Below are positions 52,132-63,112 of a DNA stretch of 64,000 nucleotides, piece after piece. The stretch spans positions 2,108,001-2,172,000 of the forward strand of contig NC_135068.1 of NCBI RefSeq assembly GCF_051401765.1, read 5' to 3'. Each line of letters opens with the position of its first letter. The stretch's first letter is position 1. This stretch comes from Calliopsis andreniformis (Eukaryota > Arthropoda > Insecta > Hymenoptera > Andrenidae). The notes under the pieces are model-generated. The model saw only the letters and a program-made list of their open reading frames with translations, was not told the DNA's origin and made no database searches. Position numbers and translations under genes: made by a program.

Positions 52132-54989
52132 GGACGCGGTGGCGTCTGTATGAATACGTGCTAGTAGCAGATATCGAGAAAATGTTTCGACAAATTCTCG
52201 TAGCTGCAGAGGATCGTCGATTCCAATGCATTGTGTGGCGCACGCCAGAAACCGAACGAAATATAGCGTTCGAGTTAAAAACCGTGACCTACGGTACGGC
52301 GTGTGCCCCATATTTATCGATGCGAACACTTCTCGAGCTGAAAAAACGGGACGGCGACCGCTTCCCGCTCGCAGCTCCTATGCTCGAGAAGGACGTCTAT
52401 GTTGACGACGTGTTTATGGGAGCTCCGGACAAACTATTGTTGAAGCAAATCCGTAAACAAACGTGCGAGCTCTTACAGCAAGGTGGATTTAACCTTCGTA
52501 AGTGGGCTGGAAATTCGCCAGATTTATTAGGCAATATTCCACATAGCTCGCACTCCCACGCAGTCGACCTTGATTTGTTTGATAATTCCGAATTAAAGGT
52601 ACTCGGTCTGCGATGGATTCCATCGGGAGATTTTTTCTACTTCAACCTGCAACGCTTCCAATCGTCTGCAACACTGATAACAAAGCGTACTTTGTTTTCG
52701 GAAATTGCAAAATTATACGACCCTCTCGGCTGGCTTTCGCCAGTCGTGATTCGCGCGAAAACTTTAATGCAGTCCCAATGGCTGGAGAAAATCCAGTGGG
52801 ACGAGCAAGTTTCCGCGGAAACGCTCAAAATGTGGAACACATTTTGTGCGGATTGGTGCAGATTGAACAAGTGGAAACTTCCCCGATGGATCCGATATGG
52901 AGCCGACACGACTTCTGTGGAACTGCACGGATTTTGTGACGCATCGCTCGCAGCCTATTCGGCCGTCACTTATTTAAGAGTGACGACGATAGACAACGGT
53001 GTGTTTACATCGCTGTTGATGGCAAAAACGCGAGTGGCTCCAATAAAAACACAGTCGATCCCAGTTCTTGAATTGAACGGGGCCGTACTGCTAGCCGAGC
53101 TAATCTTGCACGTGAGAGACTCGCTTGCAATGAAAATAGATCGAGTAGTCTGCTGGACAGACTCAACGATCGCTCTAGCTTGGCTGAAAAAACACCCATC
53201 GACCTGGAAGGTTATAGTGGCCAACCGAGTGTCGAAGATCCAAACGGCCCTCCCGAACGCGGAATGGCGTTACGTGCCGACCCGTTCGAACCCCGCGGAT
53301 TTAAATTCGCGCGGGATCGACACGGCAGAATTTCTGCAGTCGAACCTATGGACGTTTGGACCGACTTGGCTGAGCGAAGCGGAAGCGCAATGGCCCGCCA
53401 TACCCGCTTCCGTTGAGACCGATGAAAGCAAGCGCGTAGCGCATGCACACGTAGCAACTCCGAAGCCGGAATGGGATTTTCTGTTCCGCTTTCAATCATG
53501 GAGAAAACTGTTACGTGTAACGGCGTACTGTCTTCGTTGGCGAAGACCGGCGCGCGTCAATCAAAGGTCAAACGCCAGTCAAGTAATCGAGGCGGCAGAA
53601 ATGCGTAACGCAGCTGAGCGCCTCGCACGCCATATACAGGGCTCGCATTTCGCAGAGGAATACCGATGCTTAAAAAATCATCGCAGTATCCCTGTGAAGT
53701 CTCCCTTGAAAAGTCTCAACCCGTTCCTCGACGATAAGGACGTCCTGCGAGTCGGTGGAAGACTGGAGAATGCGACGCTTGCATGGGAAACCAAGCACCC
53801 GATAATACTGCCTAAGCATTATGTTTCGACATTAATAATTAGGCAGTGCCACGTAGATACGTTGCATGGGGGCTTGCAGTTGACCCTACACACTGTCAGG
53901 CAAAATTATTGGATCCTCGGTTGTCGAAATGCAGCGAAAACCGTGGTCAACAAATGCATGCGTTGCGTAAGGTGGCGAGGCAACACGTCCACGCAAATAA
54001 TGCAGCATCTGACCCCGGAGCGCTGCCGCCCGTCAAGAGCATTCGACAATTGTGGAGTGGATTACGCGGGACCTTACCGTGTCCGCGACTCCGCGGGCCG
54101 AGGCAAAACAGCTCACAAAGCGTACATCGCGGTGTTTGTTTGTTACGCTACGAGGGCTGTCCATATCGAACTCGTCCATGACTACACGACGAGCGCGTTC
54201 TTAGCCGCACTCGATCGGTTTGTTGCACGACGAGCAATCCCGTCCTGCATTTTCAGTGACAATGGAACCAATTTCGTCGGTGCCGATCGAGAATTACAAC
54301 AGCACTGTCGTGCAGTATTTTCTGCAACGGATACGCATAATAAATGCGGTGCTATGTGCATTCAGTGGCGGTTCAATCCACCCAGTGCCCCACACTTCGG
54401 TGGAATGCAGGAGGCCGGCGTAAAATCGGTGAAACACCATTTGAAACGCACGTTGGGAGAGTTCACACCAACGGGAGAGGAAATGCAGACGTTGCTCTGC
54501 AAGATCGAAGCGAATCTTAACTCGCGACCGATCGCTCCCCTGAGTGACGACCCAGACGACTATGCGTCTCTTACGCCCGGTCACTTCCTGACAGGCGGAC
54601 CACTAAATGCGATTCCGCTGCAGTCCGTGGAAAATGAAAAACTCTCGCGATTGTCGCGTTGGAGAGCGATTCAGAAATTTCACGAGCAACTGTGGAGGCA
54701 TTGGACGCGCGATTATCTCACGCACCTCCAAAATCGCTATAAGTGGCGCGCCACCCAACGGCAACTGCAACCAGGAGATCTGGTGCTAGTGCAGAATCCT
54801 CTTCTTCCCCCCAATCAGTGGGAGATGGGAAGAATTGAGGAGGTGTACCCGGGGAAAGACGGAAATGTACGTGTGGTAATAGTACGTACAGCGAAGTCAA
54901 CATACACACGCCCAATTACAAGGATGTGTAGGTTACCCGTGGATGAGCCCGCTATGACGACCGACGCCGAGGTCGAGCGGCCAAAATAA
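52132..54989 (+). pseudogene. BEL/Pao Pol, RT to integrase (copy 2)
   Basis: One long open frame (943 residues from 52158) without stops, truncated at its N-terminus at about 52132, so gag, protease and the RT start are missing. It keeps the catalytic YVDD (KDVYVDDVFMGAP), RNase H (CWTDSTIALAWL), the integrase zinc finger, DYAGPY, FSDNGTNF and GMQEAG, and the C-terminal LQPGDLVLVQNPLLPP. Very close to copy 1 at 20121-25445. Followed by the accessory ORF, polypurine tract and LTR in normal order, so only the 5' part of this element was lost. Confidence 0.9.
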
Positions 54990-55146
54990 ATTGCCAAAAC
55001 AATTTTGGAAAAAATAGGGGAGACACCAAGGTGAGACCGATTGTTCTAGAAGAAAATCGAACGATCGGGACCCCCTCTTCCTTGACCCCCAAGCCTCCTG
55101 GGAGAGGAGACGAAGTATTTCCGTCTCTATCTCTCCAAAGGAAAAA

Positions 55147-55170
55147 GCGCCCCCGCGATATCGCGGGCGC
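55147..55170 (+). promoter_or_regulatory. GC-rich stem-loop upstream of accessory ORF (copy 2)
   Basis: Gcgcccccgcga pairs with tcgcgggcgc (2-nt bulge), 52 bp before the accessory ATG, followed by caccgaaat as in copy 1. Confidence 0.6.
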
Positions 55171-55221
55171 CACCGAAATCGGCTGGGAGCGTCGCGACGG
55201 CCTAATCAGTTGTAAGCCACC

Positions 55222-55911
55222 ATGGACAGCAACAACGTCGCGACACAGAAGGAGATTTCCGACAGCTTCGATCGCTGTTTGAAAATCGGGCAGAAGGTGT
55301 TACAGCCAGATGGCCACCCCGCCGAACAAAAGCAGCCGACGGTCGAGCCCCCGCGGGAAAAAACCGAGGAATCGCCGTCTCAGCTGCCCGTGGAGGAGTG
55401 GTTCTTCAAGATGGGCCCTCTCCAGCTCCGTGTCCCGGAGCACATCCCCCGCACCACCAGGAGATATCGCTGCACAGTCCCTGGAGGACGTTATGTCCTC
55501 CGTTGGGACAAAGAGCAGCGATTAACATCGCTGCTCTGGAGACCCGAACACGTGGCCTCGACGCTGGATTCACGTCCGGGGCAATCCACCACCACCACCC
55601 CCGCGAAGAAGGAGGCAAAACCTGGGAACAGAGTGCGAGGAGGCAGCAGGTCCAGCAACGGGCCACGACCTGGGGCACGGGAGGAACCAAGGCAGCCCGC
55701 CTCCGCACCATCGACCTCGAGGGCCGTGGAACCTACCCGATCCACGCCTGCCACCGGACGCTCCCGGCGACCTCCACGGCCACGCGGACCGACCTTGGAG
55801 GAGCTGACGCGCGCAGCAGTCGGCATCGCGGTGGAAATCTCGATGCGGCTGCTGCAGCAACAGCAGCAGCTCCAACAGCAGCAGAGCACAGTTCCACCTG
55901 CTAATAAGTAA
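55222..55911 (+). CDS. BEL accessory ORF in env position (copy 2), 229 aa
   Basis: An intact frame starting MDSNNVATQKEISDSFDRC, in Kozak-like context (gccaccatgg). Conserved with copy 1 (19235-19882): FDRC-x-x-IG, EEW-x-x-K-x-G, VP-x-HIP-x-TTRRYR, GGRY, WDKE, LTSLLW and the C-terminal TLEELTRAAVGIAVEISMR helix, which here continues into a glutamine run (encoded by CAG repeats near 55853-55885). The Pro/Ser/Arg-rich middle differs completely. No signal peptide or membrane anchor. It lies between pol stop (54989) and the polypurine tract (56091). Function unknown; a nucleic-acid-binding or host-factor-binding accessory protein is conjecture. Confidence 0.75.
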   Translation: MDSNNVATQKEISDSFDRCLKIGQKVLQPDGHPAEQKQPTVEPPREKTEESPSQLPVEEWFFKMGPLQLRVPEHIPRTTRRYRCTVPGGRYVLRWDKEQRLTSLLWRPEHVASTLDSRPGQSTTTTPAKKEAKPGNRVRGGSRSSNGPRPGAREEPRQPASAPSTSRAVEPTRSTPATGRSRRPPRPRGPTLEELTRAAVGIAVEISMRLLQQQQQLQQQQSTVPPANK

Positions 55912-56078
55912 GTTCAGTTGAATTTATATTTTGATTGAATTTACGACAACGCTGCGAGTGAGTTCACTTCAATTGAACTTCACTTGCAGCACCTCTCTCT
56001 CTCACTCGCGGAGAAAGCATCAGTCTTTCGAGTCTCGCGTTACGAAGTGCATACGACAGAGCATTACCGATTCTCTGT

Positions 56079-56105
56079 TGCACGGACCGTGCAAGGGGGG
56101 CGGTA
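56079..56105 (+). promoter_or_regulatory. Polypurine tract overlapped by a palindrome (BEL copy 2)
   Basis: TTGCACGGACCGTGCAA (56079-56095) runs into aaggggggcggta immediately before the LTR at 56106. Copy 1 keeps the TTGCAC/GTGCAA pairing with a different centre. Confidence 0.75.
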
Positions 56106-57526
56106 TGTTTAAAAAGCGGTTATATAACGGGCATTTGGCTCGTCCGCGAGATTCGTAATTTGTTGGTATACGTGACCGACCGAAGGTTGCCTTCGGTTGG
56201 AGCATCCGTTGTCCTAGCAGCAAAACACGATCAGCTGTCGTATGACTTGTTTTTATCGTCAAAATTGAAGTTCAAACAAAGTAAGCGTTGTCGAGCAACG
56301 GTTTTGAACTCCAGGCTCGATGTCGAGTGGGGACATCGGAGCCTGAAGGAGAGAGAGAGTACATCGTACTACATTAGCACGAAACAAAAGATAATTTGTG
56401 AGCGCCGCGTAGTGGTAAAATTTGGCACGTCTTCCGCTTCGCGGAGACACGCGTGGCTCTCGCCCCAGTCGTCTTACGACAATCAAGCTTGACGCAGTCA
56501 GTGCGACCGTTCGTCAAGCGCATCTCAGCTCGCCAGCCTTCAGATTTCAAGTTGTTTGGTTACCAGACCCTTGAAATCTCACTAGCTTTCAACAGCTGAA
56601 ACGTTGTCACCTACAACTAGGAATCTGCTCTGCTCGACTCATACGTAGAACACGTACGACAGAGCACCTAGTTCGTCCAAGGGGACAACGCAGCGAGATT
56701 TGCACTCTTGGAATCGGGGCCTCCCCTGATTCTCTGAGTCTCGTTTTCGTCTCGGAGCAACAAAGGCCGCTGCCTGTTGGATCCCGGAAAGACGGGTTAC
56801 AACAGAGAGAGATAACGTACGTGCCTATCACTTCTGCGTTACTCGTGCTCTGCCACCCCGTTTAGAAGCAACCCCCGTGTGACGAATAGAAGCACACGGT
56901 GAGGTGAACGGAGTCGCGGAGCCTCTGGCCGTCCTCAGCCTCCAGGACCAGCAATTCGCTGGTTATAGCGTGTCCCTCCGCTCACGAATCCCTAAGTTAT
57001 TTGGATTCGTACGAAACGAACCTTTCCAAAAGGTGCAAGGCGAAGAGAAGAGGTCCCTCTTCCTCTCTAGCCACTCGCTCATCGACCTCTTCTTCGCACC
57101 AGAAGAAGAGTCGATAATACAGTCCACTGCATTACCTTTGCGTTACAGGCAAGGTATTGCTATCCCCTCCAAATAGGCTCGCGAGCGCAGCCTGGAGTCG
57201 GGAATCTTTGGTATAGCTAGACTTCCACTCTCGCTTACCGCCGCGGTTCCGCCGCTATCTCTCTTTTTCAGACGCCAACGTCGCTAAGGGGAGTAAAGGC
57301 TTCGCCACCACCAGCCAGGGCCCTCCGATCCACCGACGACCACCCGAGGCGACGAGGACCGGAGGCAGCACCCAGCCCCCAGAAACAGATTCTTTAATAA
57401 ACGTCGTTTAAAAGCCCTTTTCAGAGCCGACAAAGATTAAAACTTGTGTCTTCGTTTCTTTCGTGTACCCTCAATCTCACCTTATCCGGACCTCCGTTGG
57501 ATCTCTTATTTTAAGCGATTCCAACA
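56106..57526 (+). mobile_element. BEL/Pao 3' LTR (copy 2), 1,421 bp
   Basis: Begins TGTTTAAAAAGCGG, ends GATTCCAACA. Contains AATAAA near 57391-57396. Aligns with 17676-19049 and 25487-26741, with long diverged stretches. Confidence 0.85.
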
Positions 57527-57618
57527 TATTAGTTCCTTTTTCATTTCATTATTAGTATTTTAGTGTATTATTTCGTTTTTATTTGTATTATTTCTGTAAT
57601 ATCATTTGTTTCATCGAA

Positions 57619-59102
57619 ATGGATGAATCACCGAGTCCGTCTAATGCTGTTTTTACAAAAAATCCGAAAGGTAAGTAAGTTAGTTTTTTGTTGTTCTAAG
57701 TATTATTTATTTTATAAAAGTTTGTAATTTCATTTTTGTATTTAAAAAAAACTTTTGCAGTGGGTTACATCTGGCCGGAAGAAAATGATTGTCTGCGCTT
57801 ATACAGCCAAGATTGAGAAGGACCCGCATATGAAGTATAAGGACCTCATCAAAGAATTACGAGAGGAAACCGGTATAGGCGAGCGTACAATTATTACAAC
57901 AATCGCCGTATATAAGAAGGAGAGGAAGGCTTTTTCCCTTAATAAGAAAAGGAACAGGTCCATTTTTTTAAACACCATGAGCGACGACATGAAAATTGCT
58001 ATCGGGAAAAAAAGTGCACGATTTCTGGTTTCGGAAGGAAATTCCAACATTAAATAAAATATTAGCGAATGTTAATGGTGACATACAACTGCCAAATTTT
58101 AATCGCACTACTTTCTACAAAATATTGATCATATTAAATTTTAAATTCGCAACGAGGAAGAGAAATAATGCGTAACTGCAACGTAACGACATAATATTAT
58201 GGCCTAGAGACTATCTACGTAAAATCCAGCAGTACAGAGATGAAGGGCGAAAAATCTATTTCCTAGATGAGACAGGGGTGAACGCTGGCGATTGCAGTAA
58301 GAAGAGGTGGCAAGCAATCACGGTAGTATCGGCGACACAAGCAAGGAGCAACGAGTTGTCCCCGGGCATCCCGAAACCAACAGGTAAAGGGAAGCGGTTA
58401 ATTATTCTGCACATCGGGTCGGCAGATGGATTCGTACCGGGAGGATTACTGTGTTTTACATCGAAAAAAAATACGATGGACTACCATGACGAGATGAATG
58501 GGGAACACTTTTTAGAATGGTTTAAAAAAATATTAACGAAATTGGACGATAATTCTATAATCGTTCTTGACAATGCGCCATATCATTCGATCAAGAAAGA
58601 AAAATGTCCAACCACAAATTGGTCAAAGACGAAGATTATTGAATGGTTAAATTTAAAGGGACAAACAGTGGCAAACAATTCATTAAAACTCGAATTAATG
58701 GAGATTGTCAAGAAATTGAAACCTCTATATTCGCAATACGTAGTTGACGAATGCGCCAAAAAAGAAAATAAACTTGTATTAAGGTTACCACCATACCACT
58801 GTGAACTAAATCCAATTGAGATGGCATGGTCCACGATGAAAAACTATATCAGAAGTAATAATACAAGCTATAAACTAGAAGAAGTGAAGAGATTGGTCAT
58901 TGAAGGAATAAATAATATAACAAAAGAACATTGGGAAAACTATATTAAACACGCAGAAAAAATGGATAAAAGATATTGGGAAATCGATAATATTACGGAA
59001 GAAGTGACCGAGCAGCAAGGCGGGGAAGAAGAAAACGAAGAAGGAGAAGAAGAAGAAGAAGAAGAAGCAGAAGATATTTTTATAAATAATGACAGTGACT
59101 GA
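57619..59102 (+). pseudogene. DD82E (Sailor-like) transposase, intron-containing, decayed
   Basis: A first exon (57619-57671, MDESPSPSNAVFTKNPK, donor GTAAGT) and acceptor (ttttgcag, about 57760) precede 57755-58057 (IKELREETGIGERTI, helix-turn-helix region). 58058-58277 is degraded. 58278-59102 carries IYFLDETGVNAGD just upstream (first Asp), IIVLDNAPYHS (second Asp) and YHCELNPIEMAWSTMKNY (Glu), ending in an acidic tail. By direct count 82 residues separate the second Asp from the Glu. The exon junction is off by one frame, so an indel is present. No terminal inverted repeats recognised. Confidence 0.8.
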
Positions 59103-59889
59103 ATAATTGTGTTTAAATAGGTGAGTCAGTGAATAAGTGATTGGATAAGTGAAGTGGATAAGTGAAAAACGATTTCAAAAAGACAGTTTGTAAAATATTT
59201 GTTGAACAAGTTAGTGTTTATAAATGCAAATGTATTCATTTTTTATTGTTGTTAAAAGTATTTATTTTAACATCGTTGTTACTTTACTGAAGACTTAATT
59301 TGGTGATTATTTATATATATATATGTATTTCTATTCCAATTATTTTATATTTCTATCGTTTGTATCTATATTTATCTAAAACTTTGCTCTGCGTAAATAT
59401 TCACTGAAATTCAATTTCTTCCTTTCAACTTTCATAATAATGCACCTGGGGCCTCCGAAAGTATTAATGCGGCCCTGTTAGCAAATAAAAATCTTCTTGA
59501 ATATCGTCTCTGTCGACGAAAAACGTACTGGTACGAGTCAGAATTTTTACTACGTTGCTATACCATAAACGACCCTGGATTTCCCGTGTCATAAACTACC
59601 TGATCGCATCGAACATTTTGTAGGAAACTCATGAAACAGTTCTACCGTTGCCGTTTCTTTACAATCAAATAAGCTGTGGATTCTTATACATTTATATTTG
59701 AGTAAATATTGTTTCTTAATAGATAGAAACATTTGTCTCATTTGGACACTAGATATATATAGTAGAAAGAAGCAAGGCGTGTCCTTTCAGGCTCTTGAAT
59801 CCTTCACCAATCTCAGTGGAAAAGTAAGTCGGAGCAATGGAGGCCATCTGCGCGAAACGACTGCGTTCTCTCAGTGAACGCAGTATAGA
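59103..59889. other. Unassigned AT-rich DNA with a possible transposon end
   Basis: Aatgcacctggggcctccg...tgcggccctgtta (59440-59479) looks like a terminal CAGGGCCGCA end read on the other strand; a similar gcggccctgta occurs at 30522 and 30598. Nothing else recognised. Confidence 0.4.
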
Positions 59890-60147
59890 TACTGTGCCTG
59901 AATCCGGAAACTGCAGGGGATGGAGACGGCCTCAAGGTCCCTCAGTTCTCTTCTACGGCCCTGAAACGTCGTGCGCGCTCGGCACGAAGGCACCCGAAAT
60001 TAGCGACGATTCTCAATATGCGATATTTTCCCCCAGGAGACGTCTTTCGGCATATATTCCGCAAGGGGGCCGTACGGTCCTTCTGTTCACTAATTTTCAC
60101 TGACTTTAATAAAACGGGGACGGCGCTATCTGCAACGTCACAAGTTT
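59890..60147 (-). repeat. Dispersed 255-bp repeat, copy 2
   Basis: Second copy of 27870-28130, ending gcaacgtcaca at about 60147, directly against Gypsy RT sequence. Confidence 0.75.
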
Positions 60148-60917
60148 TAATACCGGTTTGCTAGCTAAGACTATTTTTAACTGCTCAAATGCATGCTCTG
60201 CTTCACTACTGAGTTGAAATTTTACGTCGGATTTTAATAAATTTGAAAGGGGTCGCGCCATCAGTGCGTAATGTGCTATAAATTTTCTAAAATAACCTGT
60301 AAGCCCTAAGAATCTCTGAATCTGCTTAAAAGTCTTCGGTTTAGGGAACTGCATCACCGCTTCGGTCTTGTGTTCCGATGGACGAACCGTACCGTCCTTT
60401 ACAATATGGCTTAGGTATTCTACCTGAGGTTGTTAAAATCTGCACTTGTCCCAGTTGATCAATAATCCTGTCTCACTCGATTTTTTAAATTACGTAACCC
60501 ACTCTCGTAATCTGTCGATGGAACAATTATGTCATCTATGTAGATTAATACTTTTTTCTTCACGATCAATTCTTTAAATACCAAGTTAATGAATCTTTGG
60601 AACACTGACGGTGAGTTGCAAAGGCCGAATGGGACCTTTAAGAACTCATACTGCCCGTCGGGTGCAATAAAAGAAGTGTATTTACGACTGTCTTTACTCA
60701 ATCTTACATGGAAAAACCCGGTTTTAAGGTCGAGTGTACTATATATCTTCGCGCTTTGTAGTAAGTCCAATTGATCCTCTATGAGAGGAAGTAGATATCG
60801 GTCCTTAACGATTTTTCTGTTTAGTAGACGGTAATCTACGCAAAGTCTAGTAGCCCCATTCTTTTTCTTTTCTAATACCAGCGGGCTAGCGTATTGTTGT
60901 AGCTCGTGTGAATACAC
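60148..60917 (-). pseudogene. Gypsy reverse transcriptase fragment
   Basis: 60459-60917 holds most of the RT: VLEKKKNGATRLCVDYRLLN, FIAPDGQYEFLKVPFGLCNS and the catalytic LIYIDDIIVPS. After a frame break 60106-60357 gives FKQIQRFLGLTGYFRKFIAH and the start of the RNase H region (HAFEQLKIVL). Both ends are lost. Confidence 0.88.
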
Positions 60918-61192
60918 GTGCGCTTAGCAGCAGAAACCGCGGAGTCTCAATACTTCCGCGCCGAGCTAAGCAAATTCACAAGAATCGGTAAAACGTGACG
61001 GCTTCAGCCACCCCCGTTTTGTCTCCAAAAGAACGCGGATCGAGGAACGCGGTGCACTTTGGTATAGCCTGTCCAGCGAACCACAACGCGACAGTACCAG
61101 AGCTAATCAGTGTTTAAATAAAAAGTAGTCAAGTACACGGTGAGTTCCAACTCTTTAACCTGGCCAAGGACCCAATCATCCTCCCATTTTCC
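60918..61192. other. Unassigned
   Basis: Contains tttaaataaaaagtag (a possible poly(A) signal, plus, near 61113). No coding evidence. Confidence 0.35.
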
Positions 61193-61990
61193 TTACAATC
61201 GGTTGGACACACTGTCTACTACGTTGAGCACTGTTGTCATGCACCTAAGACACTGTCCGCAGGATTTAAAGTTCAATAGTGGTGCGTGACACCTGGAGCA
61301 GTTGCATTCGCGTCTTCTGATTTCCACCCTACGTATTTGACGGGGAATGAAGTTTATCAGGCACTCCGCGGTCGCACAAGCTTCACAGCACTTTTGTCCG
61401 AATATGCTTACGTACACTACTCCTTGGGTGCACAAAAACCCTTCCAAATAGTCTAGAATTTGCAAAAGTCGGAGTTCACGGAGTCTGGTGTTTACGAATT
61501 GCGTGTGGCGGCACATTACCACCTTGCGATGACATCTACGGCGCCTCCGTTTTGCATGAATATCCACATGTCTGAAGTCATCTCAAAGTGTTCTATGCAC
61601 TGCGGGCAGCGCCAAGCTGGACGCACGATGGCAACTATGCAGTTGCAACGAGCGCATGTGGAGGCTTGCACTGTTCCTGTGCCACCCTCTTTGGATGTAG
61701 CGGTCTTGTTCGTCATCATTGAAGGCGTTGTAACAATCCTGGCAAAGGCGTTGGTCACGGTATACGTAGATCGCTCTTGTGTGGATGGTGACGCAGTACA
61801 ATTGTAACAATTGGCGTTACGCGTTCGGATAATCTATGGGGCGAACACCATCCATAGATCCGTAAAACTGTTCATAGTATTCGGCGAATTCCTCGCGCGA
61901 CAACCCATGAGGAAGTGGTATTTCTGGAATAGAATGCCATCCTGAGTAATACGTGACTCGTTTTTGTGTAGAAGAGTCCGTTCAGTCGTG
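61193..61990 (-). pseudogene. Decayed cysteine-rich ORF(s), unknown family
   Basis: On the minus strand, after the integrase stop at 62008, several overlapping frames with Cys pairs follow: IPEIPLPHGLSREEFAEYYE, YRDQRLCQDCYNAF (61583-61810), CARCNC and CPQC (61516-61758), then CNCSRC and CGQCLRC (61193-61567). Spacing such as CxxC pairs suggests zinc-binding modules broken by at least two frameshifts. It may be an accessory gene of the Gypsy element or an unrelated insert. Not recognised. Confidence 0.4.
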
Positions 61991-62007
61991 CGGTTCGTTC
62001 GTCCTGT

Positions 62008-62799
62008 CTACGTTTTCGGTCTGCTGTGTGCCAATTTTAGTTTATTTATATGTACTGTACGTATGTCATTATTAGTCCGTATCTTAACATTCTGATTGGG
62101 CAATAATTCTAATACCTTATGTGGTCCAGTGTACTGATCTGCAAATTTCCCTTTTTGCGGTTCCTTTAGGAGATAAACTATGTCTCCTGCTTTAAAGTTT
62201 TGAGGGTTTATTTTTTGGTCATAATATCCTTTTGATCTAATTTTGGCATTATTTAGATTTTCCTTGGCGGTAATTTGCACGTCAGTGATCTTATCGAATA
62301 GGTCTCTTAGATAATCGGCATACGTGTGTTCCAAGTTTTCTGGAATTGGTTGCTCACTAGATGGCTCCCGTGCAATGCAGCCAAATATTAATTCGTGAGG
62401 TAAAAATTTGGTGCCCTCGTGTACCGATGTATTATATGAAAACATTGCTAAATCTAACCAATCGTCCCAATTCGTGCTATTATTTATGTATTGTTTTAGG
62501 TATTGCATTAATACGTGATGTGATCTGTCGATTGTTTGCGGTGGTGCCATAGCTCCAGAAGTATGTGGTATGGGACTCGCAGTGCGATTCATAAGTGATT
62601 CTTCCAGGTGCTCCATTTTAACCCTTAATTCATCAAGCCCGTTGAATTTTTCTTCCCATAAGGAAAGGGATGCCAACATTCGGCCCAGAGTAGATTGTGT
62701 CTGTACTTGCCTTCGTTTCGTTTCTTCTTGAATAACGTGTAATTTAGCCGTTTGTTCCTTGAGCTCCTCCAAAGTAAGTGAGTTGCTGGGTTTGGTCAT
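62008..62799 (-). pseudogene. Gypsy Gag N-terminus fused in frame to integrase C-terminus
   Basis: Residues 1 to about 88 are a Gag-like start (MTKPSNSLTLEELKEQTAKL, coiled-coil, glutamate-rich). From about residue 89 (DRSHHVLMQYLKQYI) the frame is the C-terminal integrase (WDDWLDLAMFSYNTSVHEG, FLPHELIFG, GDIVYLLKEPQKGKFADQYT, VHINKLKLAHS). Protease, RT, RNase H and the catalytic integrase core are absent. The join keeps the reading frame. The ATG is about 60 bp from the primer-binding site. An internally deleted, non-autonomous copy. Confidence 0.85.
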
Positions 62800-62858
62800 G
62801 TTTGTTATTTGTCAAGATACGAGTAGATCGTTTAATTCCTTCAACTATGGCAGCTTCA

Positions 62859-62876
62859 ATCCCACCGCTGTCACCA
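62859..62876 (-). promoter_or_regulatory. Primer-binding site, tRNA-Leu-like
   Basis: Minus strand reads TGGTGACAGCGGTGGGAT, five bases inside the LTR end; it resembles the complement of a tRNA-Leu 3' end. It would prime minus-strand synthesis. Confidence 0.65.
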
Positions 62877-62881
62877 AAAAT

Positions 62882-63099
62882 TGTTATACCCCAGGGCGTT
62901 CAGGACGTTTGCGGTGCTAAGTTACTTCGATAGCAGGCTGCTGTCACCAGTGCAGGTATTTCTGGAGCCTGCACTCTCCAGTAATGGACAGGAATCTGAA
63001 TTATACGACCGCTTCGAGCAAGTCTATGCGACTTATGGCTCGGGATAGTTGAAGGGATGACTCTAGTAACTACTGTCAAAGGTTACGGGGACGTAACAC
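62882..63099 (-). mobile_element. Gypsy LTR, 218 bp, shared by two elements
   Basis: TGTTAT...GTAACA. On its left (downstream on minus) are a primer-binding site and gag; on its right a polypurine tract and env. It is therefore 5' LTR to one element and 3' LTR to the other. Confidence 0.85.
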
Positions 63100-63112
63100 C
63101 TCCCCCCTTTAA
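63100..63112 (-). promoter_or_regulatory. Polypurine tract
   Basis: Minus strand aaaggggggaggtg, lying directly between the env stop codon and the LTR start. Confidence 0.75.
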
